Below are positions 19,991-27,385 of a stretch of 36,099 nucleotides of DNA, piece by piece. The position numbers and the translations under genes are program-made. The notes beneath the pieces were generated by a model that saw nothing but the letters and a program-made list of their open reading frames with translations, was not told the DNA's origin and ran no database searches. Numbering within the stretch: position 1 is the first letter of the stretch; each line of letters starts with the position of its first letter. Origin of the DNA: Myxococcales bacterium. Its GTDB lineage: Bacteria; Myxococcota; UBA727; JABDBI01. The stretch covers positions 54,914 through 91,012 of the forward strand of contig JAHFEF010000007.1 in NCBI GenBank assembly GCA_023248545.1. Reading direction: 5' to 3'.

Positions 19991-21294
19991 AAGATTTAGC
20001 TTGTATTGTTTTGTGTGCGGGTCAAGGCACCCGGATGAAGAGCGCGCGCTCCAAAATGCTCCACGATGTAGCGGGTAAGCCGCTGTGTTTATGGAGTCTG
20101 GATTTGGCAACACAGCTTCAAGCAGAGCCTGTCATTGCCGTCTTGGGATATCAGCGCGAATTGGTTTCGCAAATTCTAGACAAGTCAGTCGTGTGTGTCA
20201 CCCAGGACCAGCAATTAGGCACGGGTCATGCGGTTCAAGCGGCTTTCAAGACACTGGATAATTTCAAAGGCCGCGTGTTGGTGTTGTACGGCGACACACC
20301 GTTGCTCGGGCTGGAGACTTTGAAAAAACTTTGTGATCTATCTGCCAAGGCTGACATTGCCATGCTGACTTCGACGGTTAGACAGCCTTTCGGGTATGGG
20401 CGCATCGTGCGTGACAGCGCCGGTCACATTAAACAAATTATTGAAGAGCGCGATGCCAGCGAATTCCAAAAAAATATCGCCGAAATTAACCCCGGCATCT
20501 ATGTTTTTGACGCTGATTTTTTGCGAAAAAACTTGCCCAATCTAAAAGCCAATAATCAAAAACACGAATATTACCTGACCGATTTGATTGCCGATTCAAC
20601 CAAGCCAATTGTATCGATTGAAGTGCCCGAAGAAGAGATCTTGGGTGTGAACGACTTGCTGCAAATGGCCCGAGCAGATCGAATTTTACGTCGTAGAATC
20701 AATGAGCATTGGATGCGCGAGGGTGTGCAGATGTTCGACTACAAAACCACTTATATTGACGCCCAAGTTGAGCTGGCGCCAGATGTGATTTTGGAGCAGG
20801 GCGTGATTTTGCGTGGGTTGTGCAAGATTGCACAGGGCAGTCGAATCGCTGCCTACAGTGTTTTGCAGGACGCTGTTGTGGGTCCTGAATGTCATGTAGG
20901 GCCATTCGCGCGCCTCCGGCCAGGGACTGTTCTCGAAGAAGGCTGCAAAATTGGCAACTTTGTCGAAGTGAAAAAATCGCATTTCAAGAAAAAATCAAAA
21001 GCCAATCACCTGGCGTATATTGGCGATACAAAGGTCGGAGAGGCTTGCAATATTGGTGCCGGGACAATTACGTGCAACTATGACGGCCTGAATAAACACG
21101 AAACAAAAATTGACGATCAAGTGTTCGTGGGTTCGAATACAACGTTGATTGCGCCGGTTACGCTTCATGAGGGCAGTTATATTGCCGCGGGCAGTGTGAT
21201 CACCAGCGATGTTCCGAAAGGTGCGTTGGGAATTGGGCGAGCCCGCCAGGAGAACAAAGATGCGAAGTCTCTACCCCGAAATCGAGCCGTTTGA
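19987..21294 (+). CDS. glmU: Bifunctional GlcNAc-1-phosphate uridyltransferase / GlcN-1-phosphate acetyltransferase
   Basis: Makes UDP-GlcNAc for peptidoglycan and lipopolysaccharide. The N-terminal uridyltransferase shows VLCAGQGTRMKSARSKMLH, QLGTGHAVQAA and LYGDTPLL. From about residue 245 a left-handed beta-helix carries the acetyltransferase part with GPFARLRPGT, NFVEVKKS, KANHLAYIGD, NIGAGTITCNYDG and VFVGSN. The length of 435 residues is slightly short of the usual 450-460. The next gene starts inside its 3' end. Confidence 0.96.
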   Translation: MKDLACIVLCAGQGTRMKSARSKMLHDVAGKPLCLWSLDLATQLQAEPVIAVLGYQRELVSQILDKSVVCVTQDQQLGTGHAVQAAFKTLDNFKGRVLVLYGDTPLLGLETLKKLCDLSAKADIAMLTSTVRQPFGYGRIVRDSAGHIKQIIEERDASEFQKNIAEINPGIYVFDADFLRKNLPNLKANNQKHEYYLTDLIADSTKPIVSIEVPEEEILGVNDLLQMARADRILRRRINEHWMREGVQMFDYKTTYIDAQVELAPDVILEQGVILRGLCKIAQGSRIAAYSVLQDAVVGPECHVGPFARLRPGTVLEEGCKIGNFVEVKKSHFKKKSKANHLAYIGDTKVGEACNIGAGTITCNYDGLNKHETKIDDQVFVGSNTTLIAPVTLHEGSYIAAGSVITSDVPKGALGIGRARQENKDAKSLPRNRAV

Positions 21295-22198
21295 CGTATT
21301 TGAGTTTCCAGTCTCGGATATTCATACGCTGTATGTTGAGCAAGTTGGTAACCCCAAAGGCAAGCCAATTGTTTTTTTACACGGTGGTCCAGGGGGTGGC
21401 ATTGATGCCAAAAATCGCCGTTATTTTGATCCGAAAAAATGGCGCGTGATTTTGTTTGACCAACGGGGTTGTGGGAAATCAAAACCGTTTTCATGCTTAG
21501 AGCAAAACACGACGTGGGACTTGGTATCTGATATTGAAAAAATTCGTCAGAAATTACACATCGAACGCTGGCACGTATTTGGCGGCTCTTGGGGCAGTAC
21601 GCTTTCACTGGCCTATGCCGAGTCACACCCAGAAGTTGTTTTGGGTTTGATCTTGCGTGGCATATTTTTGATTCGCCAGTCGGAGATTAATTGGTTTTAT
21701 CAGTTTGGAGCCAGTGAGATTTACCCCGAGGCTTGGGACGATTATTTGAAGCCAATTCCAGAATCTGAGCGTGGCAATTTGCTCGAAGCCTATCATAGAC
21801 GCTTGACGAGTTCAGACGATAAAATCGTCCATGAAGCTGCCAAAGCATGGAGCATCTGGGAAGGTCGGACGGCCAAGTTAATACCCGATGCAGATTTTAT
21901 TTCGCATTTTGCGGATGATAATTTTTCACATGCGTTTGCCCGCATTGAGTGCCACTATTTTAAGAACCGAGGCTTTTTGGAATCTGATGGCTGGCTCTTA
22001 AAAAATATCTCTCGTCTTGCGTCTATCCCGGCGGTTATTGTTCAGGGCCGTTATGATATGTGCTGCCCGGTCAGAAGCGCATATGATCTATCCAAAGCTT
22101 GGCCTAAGGCGGAGTTGAAGATAATAGGTGATGCTGGCCATTCAGCCAGCGAACCCGGAATCATCGAGGCGTTAGTCAATGCCACAGATCGTTTTTAA
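21260..22198 (+). CDS. pip: Proline iminopeptidase (S33 alpha/beta-hydrolase)
   Basis: Releases N-terminal proline from peptides in the cytoplasm. ATG 21260 is chosen for the ribosome-binding site AGGAG seven bases upstream and for the family start RSLYPEIEPF; it lies 35 bases inside glmU. 312 residues, normal length. The oxyanion motif HGGPGGG, FDQRGCGKS, nucleophile elbow GGSWGSTLSLAYA, acid in GRYDMCCP and base in DAGHS are intact. It may help to use imported peptides. The stop lies 20 bases inside plsC. Confidence 0.92.
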   Translation: MRSLYPEIEPFDVFEFPVSDIHTLYVEQVGNPKGKPIVFLHGGPGGGIDAKNRRYFDPKKWRVILFDQRGCGKSKPFSCLEQNTTWDLVSDIEKIRQKLHIERWHVFGGSWGSTLSLAYAESHPEVVLGLILRGIFLIRQSEINWFYQFGASEIYPEAWDDYLKPIPESERGNLLEAYHRRLTSSDDKIVHEAAKAWSIWEGRTAKLIPDADFISHFADDNFSHAFARIECHYFKNRGFLESDGWLLKNISRLASIPAVIVQGRYDMCCPVRSAYDLSKAWPKAELKIIGDAGHSASEPGIIEALVNATDRF

Positions 22199-22919
22199 TC
22201 CCCCGAAGGCTCGAGACAACCGGGCCAGTTGGTTATATGGCTTTGGCCTGGTGTGGGTGGGCATCAGTGAGGCCATTTTATTTTTGCTGGATGCTACTTT
22301 TCGGGGTGTTAATCGCAGGATATCCGATCGGCATGTGAAGCGATTTTGGAAGCGCCTTTTAAAAATCAGCCATACGCAGCTCGAAGTATTTCATGCAGAT
22401 AGGCTCAATCCGAAGCGATCGTATGTCTACATGTCGAATCACCAGTCGATTTTGGACATTCCAGTGGGCCTTGGCTCTGTGCCACAGTCTGTTCGCATGG
22501 TGGCCAAAGAAGGGCTATTTAAAATCCCGTTTTTTGGAGCGGCCATGGCGGGGACTGGTTTTATCCCCATTGATCGCAGAAATATCACTAAAGCCAAGGG
22601 TCAGCTCAACCAAGCTCAAACGAGGCTTCAAGAGGGCATCAGTGTCTGGATTTTCCCCGAAGGTACCCGCAGTCGCAGCCTAGAATTACTCCCCTTAAAA
22701 AAGGGCGGCTTTCATGTGGCGTTGGCTTTAGGTGTGCCCATTGTGCCGGTCTGGATCGAAGGGGCCGCCAAAGCGTTGCCGTCTGATACGTTGAAAGTTC
22801 TTCCAAACCAGACCATCCGGGTTTATTTCGGGCATCCGATCGAGACAGCGCACTTAACACGGGAAGACTTGGCTGTTCTGATGAAACAGGTCCGGGAAGC
22901 TATTGAAAAAATGCGGTAA
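22179..22919 (+). CDS. plsC: 1-acyl-sn-glycerol-3-phosphate acyltransferase
   Basis: Adds the second acyl chain to lysophosphatidic acid in phospholipid synthesis at the inner membrane. The 246-residue protein has a hydrophobic N-terminal region (LVWVGISEAILFLLDA), the catalytic motif NHQSILD, the glycerol-phosphate motif FPEGTRS, GFIPIDR and VPIVPVWIEGA. It overlaps pip by 20 bases and is the last gene of the coupled run. The tlc gene begins 49 bases later with its own ribosome-binding site. Confidence 0.93.
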   Translation: MPQIVFNPPKARDNRASWLYGFGLVWVGISEAILFLLDATFRGVNRRISDRHVKRFWKRLLKISHTQLEVFHADRLNPKRSYVYMSNHQSILDIPVGLGSVPQSVRMVAKEGLFKIPFFGAAMAGTGFIPIDRRNITKAKGQLNQAQTRLQEGISVWIFPEGTRSRSLELLPLKKGGFHVALALGVPIVPVWIEGAAKALPSDTLKVLPNQTIRVYFGHPIETAHLTREDLAVLMKQVREAIEKMR

Positions 22920-22968
22920 ACCTGTATTTTAGACAAGGTAGTTTTAATAACAAATTTTAGGAGTTGAA

Positions 22969-24429
22969 ATGCTTAGTACTGTTAAACAATTCTTGTGGCC
23001 CATCCAACGAGGTGAACACAAAAAATTCATGCCCATGATGTTGATGATTGCATTTATCATCTTCAACTATACGATTTTGAGAAACATCAAGGATGCCTTG
23101 ATTGTGACCGAAGCGGGCTCCGAAACGATCACGTTCTTGAAATTCTGGGTTGTAGTACCGTCTGCTTTTATTTTCTTTTTTGTTTATGCAAAACTCAGCA
23201 CGATTTTATCCAAAAAGGCGTTGTTTTACACCATCGTGACACCGTTTTTGGTGTTCTTTATGTTGTTTGCGCTGGTTTTGTATCCGAGCCGACATTGGTT
23301 GCACCCGATTGAAAGCGCCGAGTGGCTGGCTTCTGTTTTGCCGGCTGGTTTGCAGGGCTTGGTAGCGATCTATAAGTATTGGACGTATTCTCTCTTTTAC
23401 ACACTGGCTGAATTGTGGGGCAGTGCTGTGTTGTCTTTCTTGTTTTGGAATTTTGCCAACGATGTGACCAAAGTGTCTGAAGCTAAGCGCTTTTATGCCC
23501 ATTTTTACTTACTCGGTAACGTCGCGAATATCTTGGCAGGTTATTTGACCATGTATTTCTCAAACTTGGGCAAAACAGCCGCTCCGGGTGTAGACCCTTG
23601 GCAGATGTCGTTAAATTACTTGATGACGACGGTTGTTGCTGCCGGATGTATTGTTTTGCTGACCTATACCTACTTAAATTATTTTGTATTGGCAGAGCCA
23701 GTTGTGGCGGATGCCCCCAAGAAAAAATCCAAGCCTAAAATGAGCATGGGCGATAGCTTCAAATTTTTGCTGAAGTCCAAATATTTAGGCTTGATTGCCA
23801 TTTTGGTCATGGCCTACGGGATTTCTATCAATCTGGTTGAAGTTGCCTGGAAGAACCAGATGAAGCTACAGTTCCCCATTAAGAACGACTACAATGCGTT
23901 TATGGGCTCCATGACCATGACCACGGGGCTTGCGACTGTTTTGGTGATTTTGTTTGGTAGTTCGATAATTCGAAAATTTGGTTGGAAGCGCGGTGCTCTC
24001 GCAACTCCTTGGATTTTGGGTCTGACAGGCATTTTATTTTTCGCGTGTATGATTTTCCCAGAATTTTTCGCACCGGTTGCGATGTTTATGGGCATGACGC
24101 CGCTGATGCTAGGCGTGTGGTTTGGGTTTGCTCAGAATGTTTTGAGCAAGAGCACCAAATATGCGCTTTTTGATCCCACCAAAGAAATGGCCTATATCCC
24201 ATTGGATGACGAATCGAAGTCCAAGGGTAAAGCGGCGGTGGACGTGGTCGGGGCTCGGTTGGGTAAATCCGGTGGGTCGTTGATGCAGCAGATTATGTTT
24301 GCGTTCATTGGGCCGATTACGGTGATTGCGCCTTATTCAGCCAGTATCATGGTTGTGATTATCGCCATTTGGTTGGTGGCGGTGTATGCTTTGAACAAGC
24401 GATTTACGGCGCTAAGCGGCGAAAAGTAG
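22969..24429 (+). CDS. tlc: ATP/ADP translocase (Tlc/NTT family)
   Basis: A nucleotide transporter with about 12 membrane spans, known from Rickettsia, Chlamydia, other intracellular bacteria and plastids, that typically exchanges host ATP for ADP. The 486-residue protein matches the family: FNYTILRNIKDALIVTEAG, FLKFWVVVPSA, TLAELWGSAVLSFLFW, SEAKRFYAHF, DPTKEMAYIPLDDE and GKAAVDVVGARLGKSGGS. Substrate (ATP/ADP exchange or net import of other nucleotides) cannot be read from sequence. The ribosome-binding site AGGAG precedes the ATG. It is the strongest sign that this organism lives inside or takes energy from other cells. Confidence 0.93.
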   Translation: MLSTVKQFLWPIQRGEHKKFMPMMLMIAFIIFNYTILRNIKDALIVTEAGSETITFLKFWVVVPSAFIFFFVYAKLSTILSKKALFYTIVTPFLVFFMLFALVLYPSRHWLHPIESAEWLASVLPAGLQGLVAIYKYWTYSLFYTLAELWGSAVLSFLFWNFANDVTKVSEAKRFYAHFYLLGNVANILAGYLTMYFSNLGKTAAPGVDPWQMSLNYLMTTVVAAGCIVLLTYTYLNYFVLAEPVVADAPKKKSKPKMSMGDSFKFLLKSKYLGLIAILVMAYGISINLVEVAWKNQMKLQFPIKNDYNAFMGSMTMTTGLATVLVILFGSSIIRKFGWKRGALATPWILGLTGILFFACMIFPEFFAPVAMFMGMTPLMLGVWFGFAQNVLSKSTKYALFDPTKEMAYIPLDDESKSKGKAAVDVVGARLGKSGGSLMQQIMFAFIGPITVIAPYSASIMVVIIAIWLVAVYALNKRFTALSGEK

Positions 24430-24440
24430 CTTGCAAAAAT

Positions 24441-24481
24441 CAGGGGAGAGGCCTATTTTTCTTTCATGGCCTCCTCTCCTG
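24441..24481 (+). promoter_or_regulatory. Long hairpin spanning the start codon of the hydroxylase gene
   Basis: CAGGGGAGAGGCC (24441-24453) can pair with GGCCTCCTCTCCTG (24468-24481), with one bulged C and one G-T pair, closing a 14-base loop that contains the AT of ATG 24466. The purine-rich arm would be the only ribosome-binding site, so folding should block translation. It could also help end the tlc transcript, but no T-run follows the stem. Confidence 0.5.
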
Positions 24482-25047
24482 AATCACCTCGCATGTTTCA
24501 GAATGACTTTTTTGACTTTTTTTCCCGTTCCCCTTGGTGGACGGTGCCGCTGGTTTGGGCCCCTATTGCGGGCTATTTGATTTACTTAGGTCCTAAAGAC
24601 TGGCGCCTTGGCTTAGTACCTGTCGGTATGTTTGTTTGGGGTCTGACCGAGTATTTGCTGCACCGGTTTGTGTTTCACTTTGAGTTTGAAAGCAAAGCAG
24701 GCCAATATGTGCACTTTTTGATTCATGGCGTGCATCATGAGTGGCCCAATGATCGGTATCGACTGGTGATGCCGTTGGTGGCGGCGTTCTTGATTGCGAT
24801 TCCATTTTCGGCGTTTTACTATTTTTTGCTAGGGCCTGTATTATTTTGCCCATTTTTTGCTGGGTTTTTGCTGGGCTATGTCGAATACGAGTGCACGCAT
24901 TATGCGTTGCATCATCTGAAGTCCAAGCACCCCGTATTTATGGGTCTCAAGCGGCATCACTTGTTGCACCATCACAGCAAGGCTCATGCTGGGACGAAGT
25001 TTGGGGTTTCGAGCCCTCTGTGGGATCTCGTATTTAAGACCCGATAA
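24466..25047 (+). CDS. Fatty-acid-hydroxylase-superfamily membrane protein
   Basis: A di-iron membrane oxidase of the fatty acid hydroxylase / sterol desaturase family, 193 residues. The histidine clusters are complete: HRFVFH (66-71), HGVHHEW (87-93), HYALHH (145-150) and RHHLLHHH (163-170). At least four membrane segments lie between them. The pattern is closest to fatty acid 2-hydroxylases of the FA2H/Scs7 type, but the substrate is unknown. A second ATG at 24493 is a possible start. It follows tlc after 36 bases, in a strong hairpin. Confidence 0.85.
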   Translation: MASSPESPRMFQNDFFDFFSRSPWWTVPLVWAPIAGYLIYLGPKDWRLGLVPVGMFVWGLTEYLLHRFVFHFEFESKAGQYVHFLIHGVHHEWPNDRYRLVMPLVAAFLIAIPFSAFYYFLLGPVLFCPFFAGFLLGYVEYECTHYALHHLKSKHPVFMGLKRHHLLHHHSKAHAGTKFGVSSPLWDLVFKTR

Positions 25048-25117
25048 TCAACAACTCTACCGCATCCAGAAATATTATTCTCATCAGAGTCCTTCTGCTG
25101 ATAGGAGGAAAACCCTG

Positions 25118-25570
25118 ATGAAAAAGAGTATGTTAGCATTGTTGGTTATTGGTGGGCTGTTGTCATCTGGTGCGTCTGCTGTAGGCCCTGGCGATGGCAC
25201 TCAAAGACTCGTTGTTGTTTTGGGGGCTACGGCTTTGGTGACCACTGCGCTTCAACGATTTTTACCTGCAGGCGAAATGACCAAGCATGCTTTGTCTGTG
25301 GGTACGCTGTTGACAGGTATGGGAGCTGCGATTCAGAATCCAACTTTGGCAGTTGCTGGTGTGAAGTCCTTTATCGCAACGGCAGCCAATGCGATTGCTA
25401 ATTCGGGAGCGGTAGAAGCTGTCTTGCCGAATGTTCCATTGGTAGGTCAGGCACTGGTAGAGGCAGGAAAGAGTGGCATAGGCTTGGTGACCTGTGCACT
25501 CTATGGAACAGTTGCGCACGCGGGTGGGACACTTATCGACGATTTTGCACGATCCGTCGTGGGGTTGTAA
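25118..25570 (+). CDS. Small exported protein, family with the gene at 8247
   Basis: A protein of 150 residues. ATG 25118 is chosen for the ribosome-binding site TAGGAGGA just upstream and the signal peptide that follows (KKSMLALLVIGGLLSSGASA, cut near residue 21). The mature chain is alanine- and glycine-rich with long hydrophobic segments (LVVVLGATALVTTAL, SVGTLLTGMGAAI). It resembles the protein at 8247-8726 over most of its length, including the G-x-G-x-A-x-x-x-P-x-L motif. The 70-base gap upstream contains TATTAT (25073-25078) as a weak -10 candidate. No function can be assigned. Confidence 0.7.
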   Translation: MKKSMLALLVIGGLLSSGASAVGPGDGTQRLVVVLGATALVTTALQRFLPAGEMTKHALSVGTLLTGMGAAIQNPTLAVAGVKSFIATAANAIANSGAVEAVLPNVPLVGQALVEAGKSGIGLVTCALYGTVAHAGGTLIDDFARSVVGL

Positions 25571-25580
25571 ATCGAGTTCT

Positions 25581-25610
25581 AAATCCCCCCTTTCAAAAGG
25601 GGGGACTTTT
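25581..25610. repeat. Palindromic repeat B, intergenic copy; likely two-way terminator
   Basis: CCCCCCTTT (25585-25593) and AAAGGGGGG (25596-25604) form a nine-base perfect inverted repeat between two convergent genes. T-rich bases lie on both sides (ACTTTT to the right, and AAAT to the left, read as ATTT on the other strand), so it can end transcription of both. The same sequence type occurs inside the ligase gene at 34641, which marks it as a dispersed repeat. Confidence 0.65.
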
Positions 25611-25617
25611 GAGAGAT

Positions 25618-27300
25618 TTAGGATTCCAGATCTTCTTCATCAGAATCCGAGCTCTCTGAATCCAACAGTTGAGCCCCTGATGCCGCCAAAGAATCTGTTT
25701 CTTCAGATGCTTTGGCTGGTTGTATGACGGGTGCCTTTGGAGCATCATTCAGCGTTATTAATCGCGCCATATAACCTGGTTTCGGATCAATACAGGGTCG
25801 ACGTTCTTTGACATAGTCAATGGCTTTTTCCCGTGACATACCGTGATATAACATGAGATAGGCAATCACGACACTGGCTGAACGGTTTCGACCTTGGTAA
25901 CAATGGACAAGGACTACTTTTTTATCTCGGAATGCTGTATCAATTTTGAGGGCCTCGGCCGCTAAATCAATTTCATCACTATCCGCTGGAACATCTGGCA
26001 GGTCTAAATGGCTAACAGAGGGACTTGCCGAGTTTGCAGCCCTTTTCGCTCGAGGATCATTTGCACAGTTGATAACGTGTTGAATACCAAGCGCTCGTAC
26101 AATACCAGGGGTGACGTGTTCAAGCGCTCCCAAAAATAGATTATCGAGAATTCGATCCGGGTATTCGTTCGAAAAAGTCACAGACCCTTCCAAGCTGGGA
26201 TCGCTGCCGGATGTCAGCAAGTTAGGATGATTATCGACGACTAGATCGACATGCGTTGATAACCCATCAGGAAGAGACTCAATTGGGTTACCTTGTAAGT
26301 TTAATTTGGGTTTGCTTGTTCTTGACGCATAGTTCTGTGCCAGCCGCTCATACCAGCCCCGCGGAAATTCTGTCAGTTGGTTATGTGTCGCGTCAATCTC
26401 TGTCAGGTGAACAAGATGGGATACGTTTACTGCTGATGTGATTGAATTATGGTGTATGGACAAGCTTTTAAGAGACACTGGGAGGTTTGCTTCTAGGCCT
26501 GTTAGCTTGTTTGTGGATGCCTTTAATATCTCCAGAGATTTGAATCTTTCGAGTGAAGGCAAAATACCAGTCAATTGGCACTCACGAAGGTCAATCGTAT
26601 GAATTCCATCGATTATCCCCTGAGGCAACGAGGTAAACAGCTCACCAAGTTGCTCAGCTGTAAACTCAATTCTTGAAAGATCTAGAATTCCACCGGTTTG
26701 AGATTGCCCAATGGCCTGGTTAATATATTTCTGTTGTTCATCGATAGATTCGTCTTGTTTGGGCTCTTGCTTGGTTGTCGGCTTAGCGCTTGCCTCGCAA
26801 GACTGCCCACAACCCGCCATGCGCATGCCGGGCACTTGATGCCCATTCGAATCGTCTTTGATTGGAGTCTGAGTTTTCTGGGGGGCTTCAAAGCCCACTT
26901 GGCCGTCGAGCAATCTATGTTCTAGGTCTAGTTCAAATAGCCGGGTGAGTTCTTTGTTAGAAAGACGTTGGCCGTTTTTACGGGCTCTTTGCAGGCGCTC
27001 ATATTCATATTCTTTCCGGGCAAAATTATTGACACGTGCGCTGACCAACAAGTTTTCTTTTTCGCCCAGCGATCGACCCGGCGGGAGCTCTAACAGAGGC
27101 TCGTCCCATAACACGCGTTTGCGATTGAGAGCCACAGACGTTACTAGAGCGCCTACGCGCTTGGCTGCCCGAAACAAGTGTCTGGGCAAGTGAAAAATGC
27201 TGTTCTGGCCGAGCTCAGCGGCGTTAATTGGAAAAGAAAACAGGATAAGTGAAATTGTTAAGGAAGAGAAATATTTTTTTGATGCGACACTGAAAATCAT
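25618..27300 (-). CDS. Secreted leucine-rich-repeat protein with dual-specificity phosphatase domain
   Basis: A protein of 560 residues from ATG 27300; a GTG at 27384 would add 28 residues. The ATG gives a clean signal peptide (YFSSLTISLILFSFPINAA). Then come a basic, charged region, leucine-rich repeats (for example ILDLSRIEF, LKSLSIHHNSITS, LTEIDATHNQLTEFP) at about residues 205-370, and a dual-specificity phosphatase domain from about 375. The active site HCYQGRNRS holds Cys 467 and Arg 473; an Asp near 436 can be the general acid. An acidic Ser/Asp/Glu tail ends the chain. LRR-phosphatase fusions are known from amoebae, so a host-directed effector is likely. The upstream gene on the same strand ends at 27386. 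Confidence 0.85.
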   Translation of the reverse strand: MIFSVASKKYFSSLTISLILFSFPINAAELGQNSIFHLPRHLFRAAKRVGALVTSVALNRKRVLWDEPLLELPPGRSLGEKENLLVSARVNNFARKEYEYERLQRARKNGQRLSNKELTRLFELDLEHRLLDGQVGFEAPQKTQTPIKDDSNGHQVPGMRMAGCGQSCEASAKPTTKQEPKQDESIDEQQKYINQAIGQSQTGGILDLSRIEFTAEQLGELFTSLPQGIIDGIHTIDLRECQLTGILPSLERFKSLEILKASTNKLTGLEANLPVSLKSLSIHHNSITSAVNVSHLVHLTEIDATHNQLTEFPRGWYERLAQNYASRTSKPKLNLQGNPIESLPDGLSTHVDLVVDNHPNLLTSGSDPSLEGSVTFSNEYPDRILDNLFLGALEHVTPGIVRALGIQHVINCANDPRAKRAANSASPSVSHLDLPDVPADSDEIDLAAEALKIDTAFRDKKVVLVHCYQGRNRSASVVIAYLMLYHGMSREKAIDYVKERRPCIDPKPGYMARLITLNDAPKAPVIQPAKASEETDSLAASGAQLLDSESSDSDEEDLES

Positions 27301-27307
27301 GCCATAT

Positions 27308-27336
27308 TTTTTATGCAAATAAGCAATATTTGTCAA
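27308..27336 (-). promoter_or_regulatory. Predicted sigma-70 promoter of the LRR-phosphatase gene
   Basis: On the minus strand: consensus TTGACA (27336-27331), a 17-base spacer, then TAAAAA (27313-27308). ATG 27300 follows after seven bases, so the transcript would have almost no leader, and indeed no ribosome-binding site is seen. Confidence 0.6.
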
Positions 27337-27385
27337 CAGGGATGCGGGTTTGAGCATGTTAGACACAACCCGGGAGTGGGCCACT

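Noticed and set aside
21209-21259. A longer N-terminus for the proline iminopeptidase.
   Set aside because: AGGAG before ATG 21260 and the family's usual start place the gene at 21260.
22680-22715. LLPLKKGG in PlsC as a further copy of repeat B.
   Set aside because: The DNA lacks the C6/G6 arms, and KGGF is conserved in PlsC proteins just after the FPEGTRS motif.
22920-22968. A promoter for tlc in the gap after plsC.
   Set aside because: TTAGAC at 22929-22934 has no acceptable -10 at 16-18 bases; only the ribosome-binding site is convincing.
24986-25117. An open frame starts well inside the hydroxylase gene and runs into the exported-protein gene.
   Set aside because: The strong ribosome-binding site and signal peptide at 25118 give the real start; the extra 44 codons are a chance extension.
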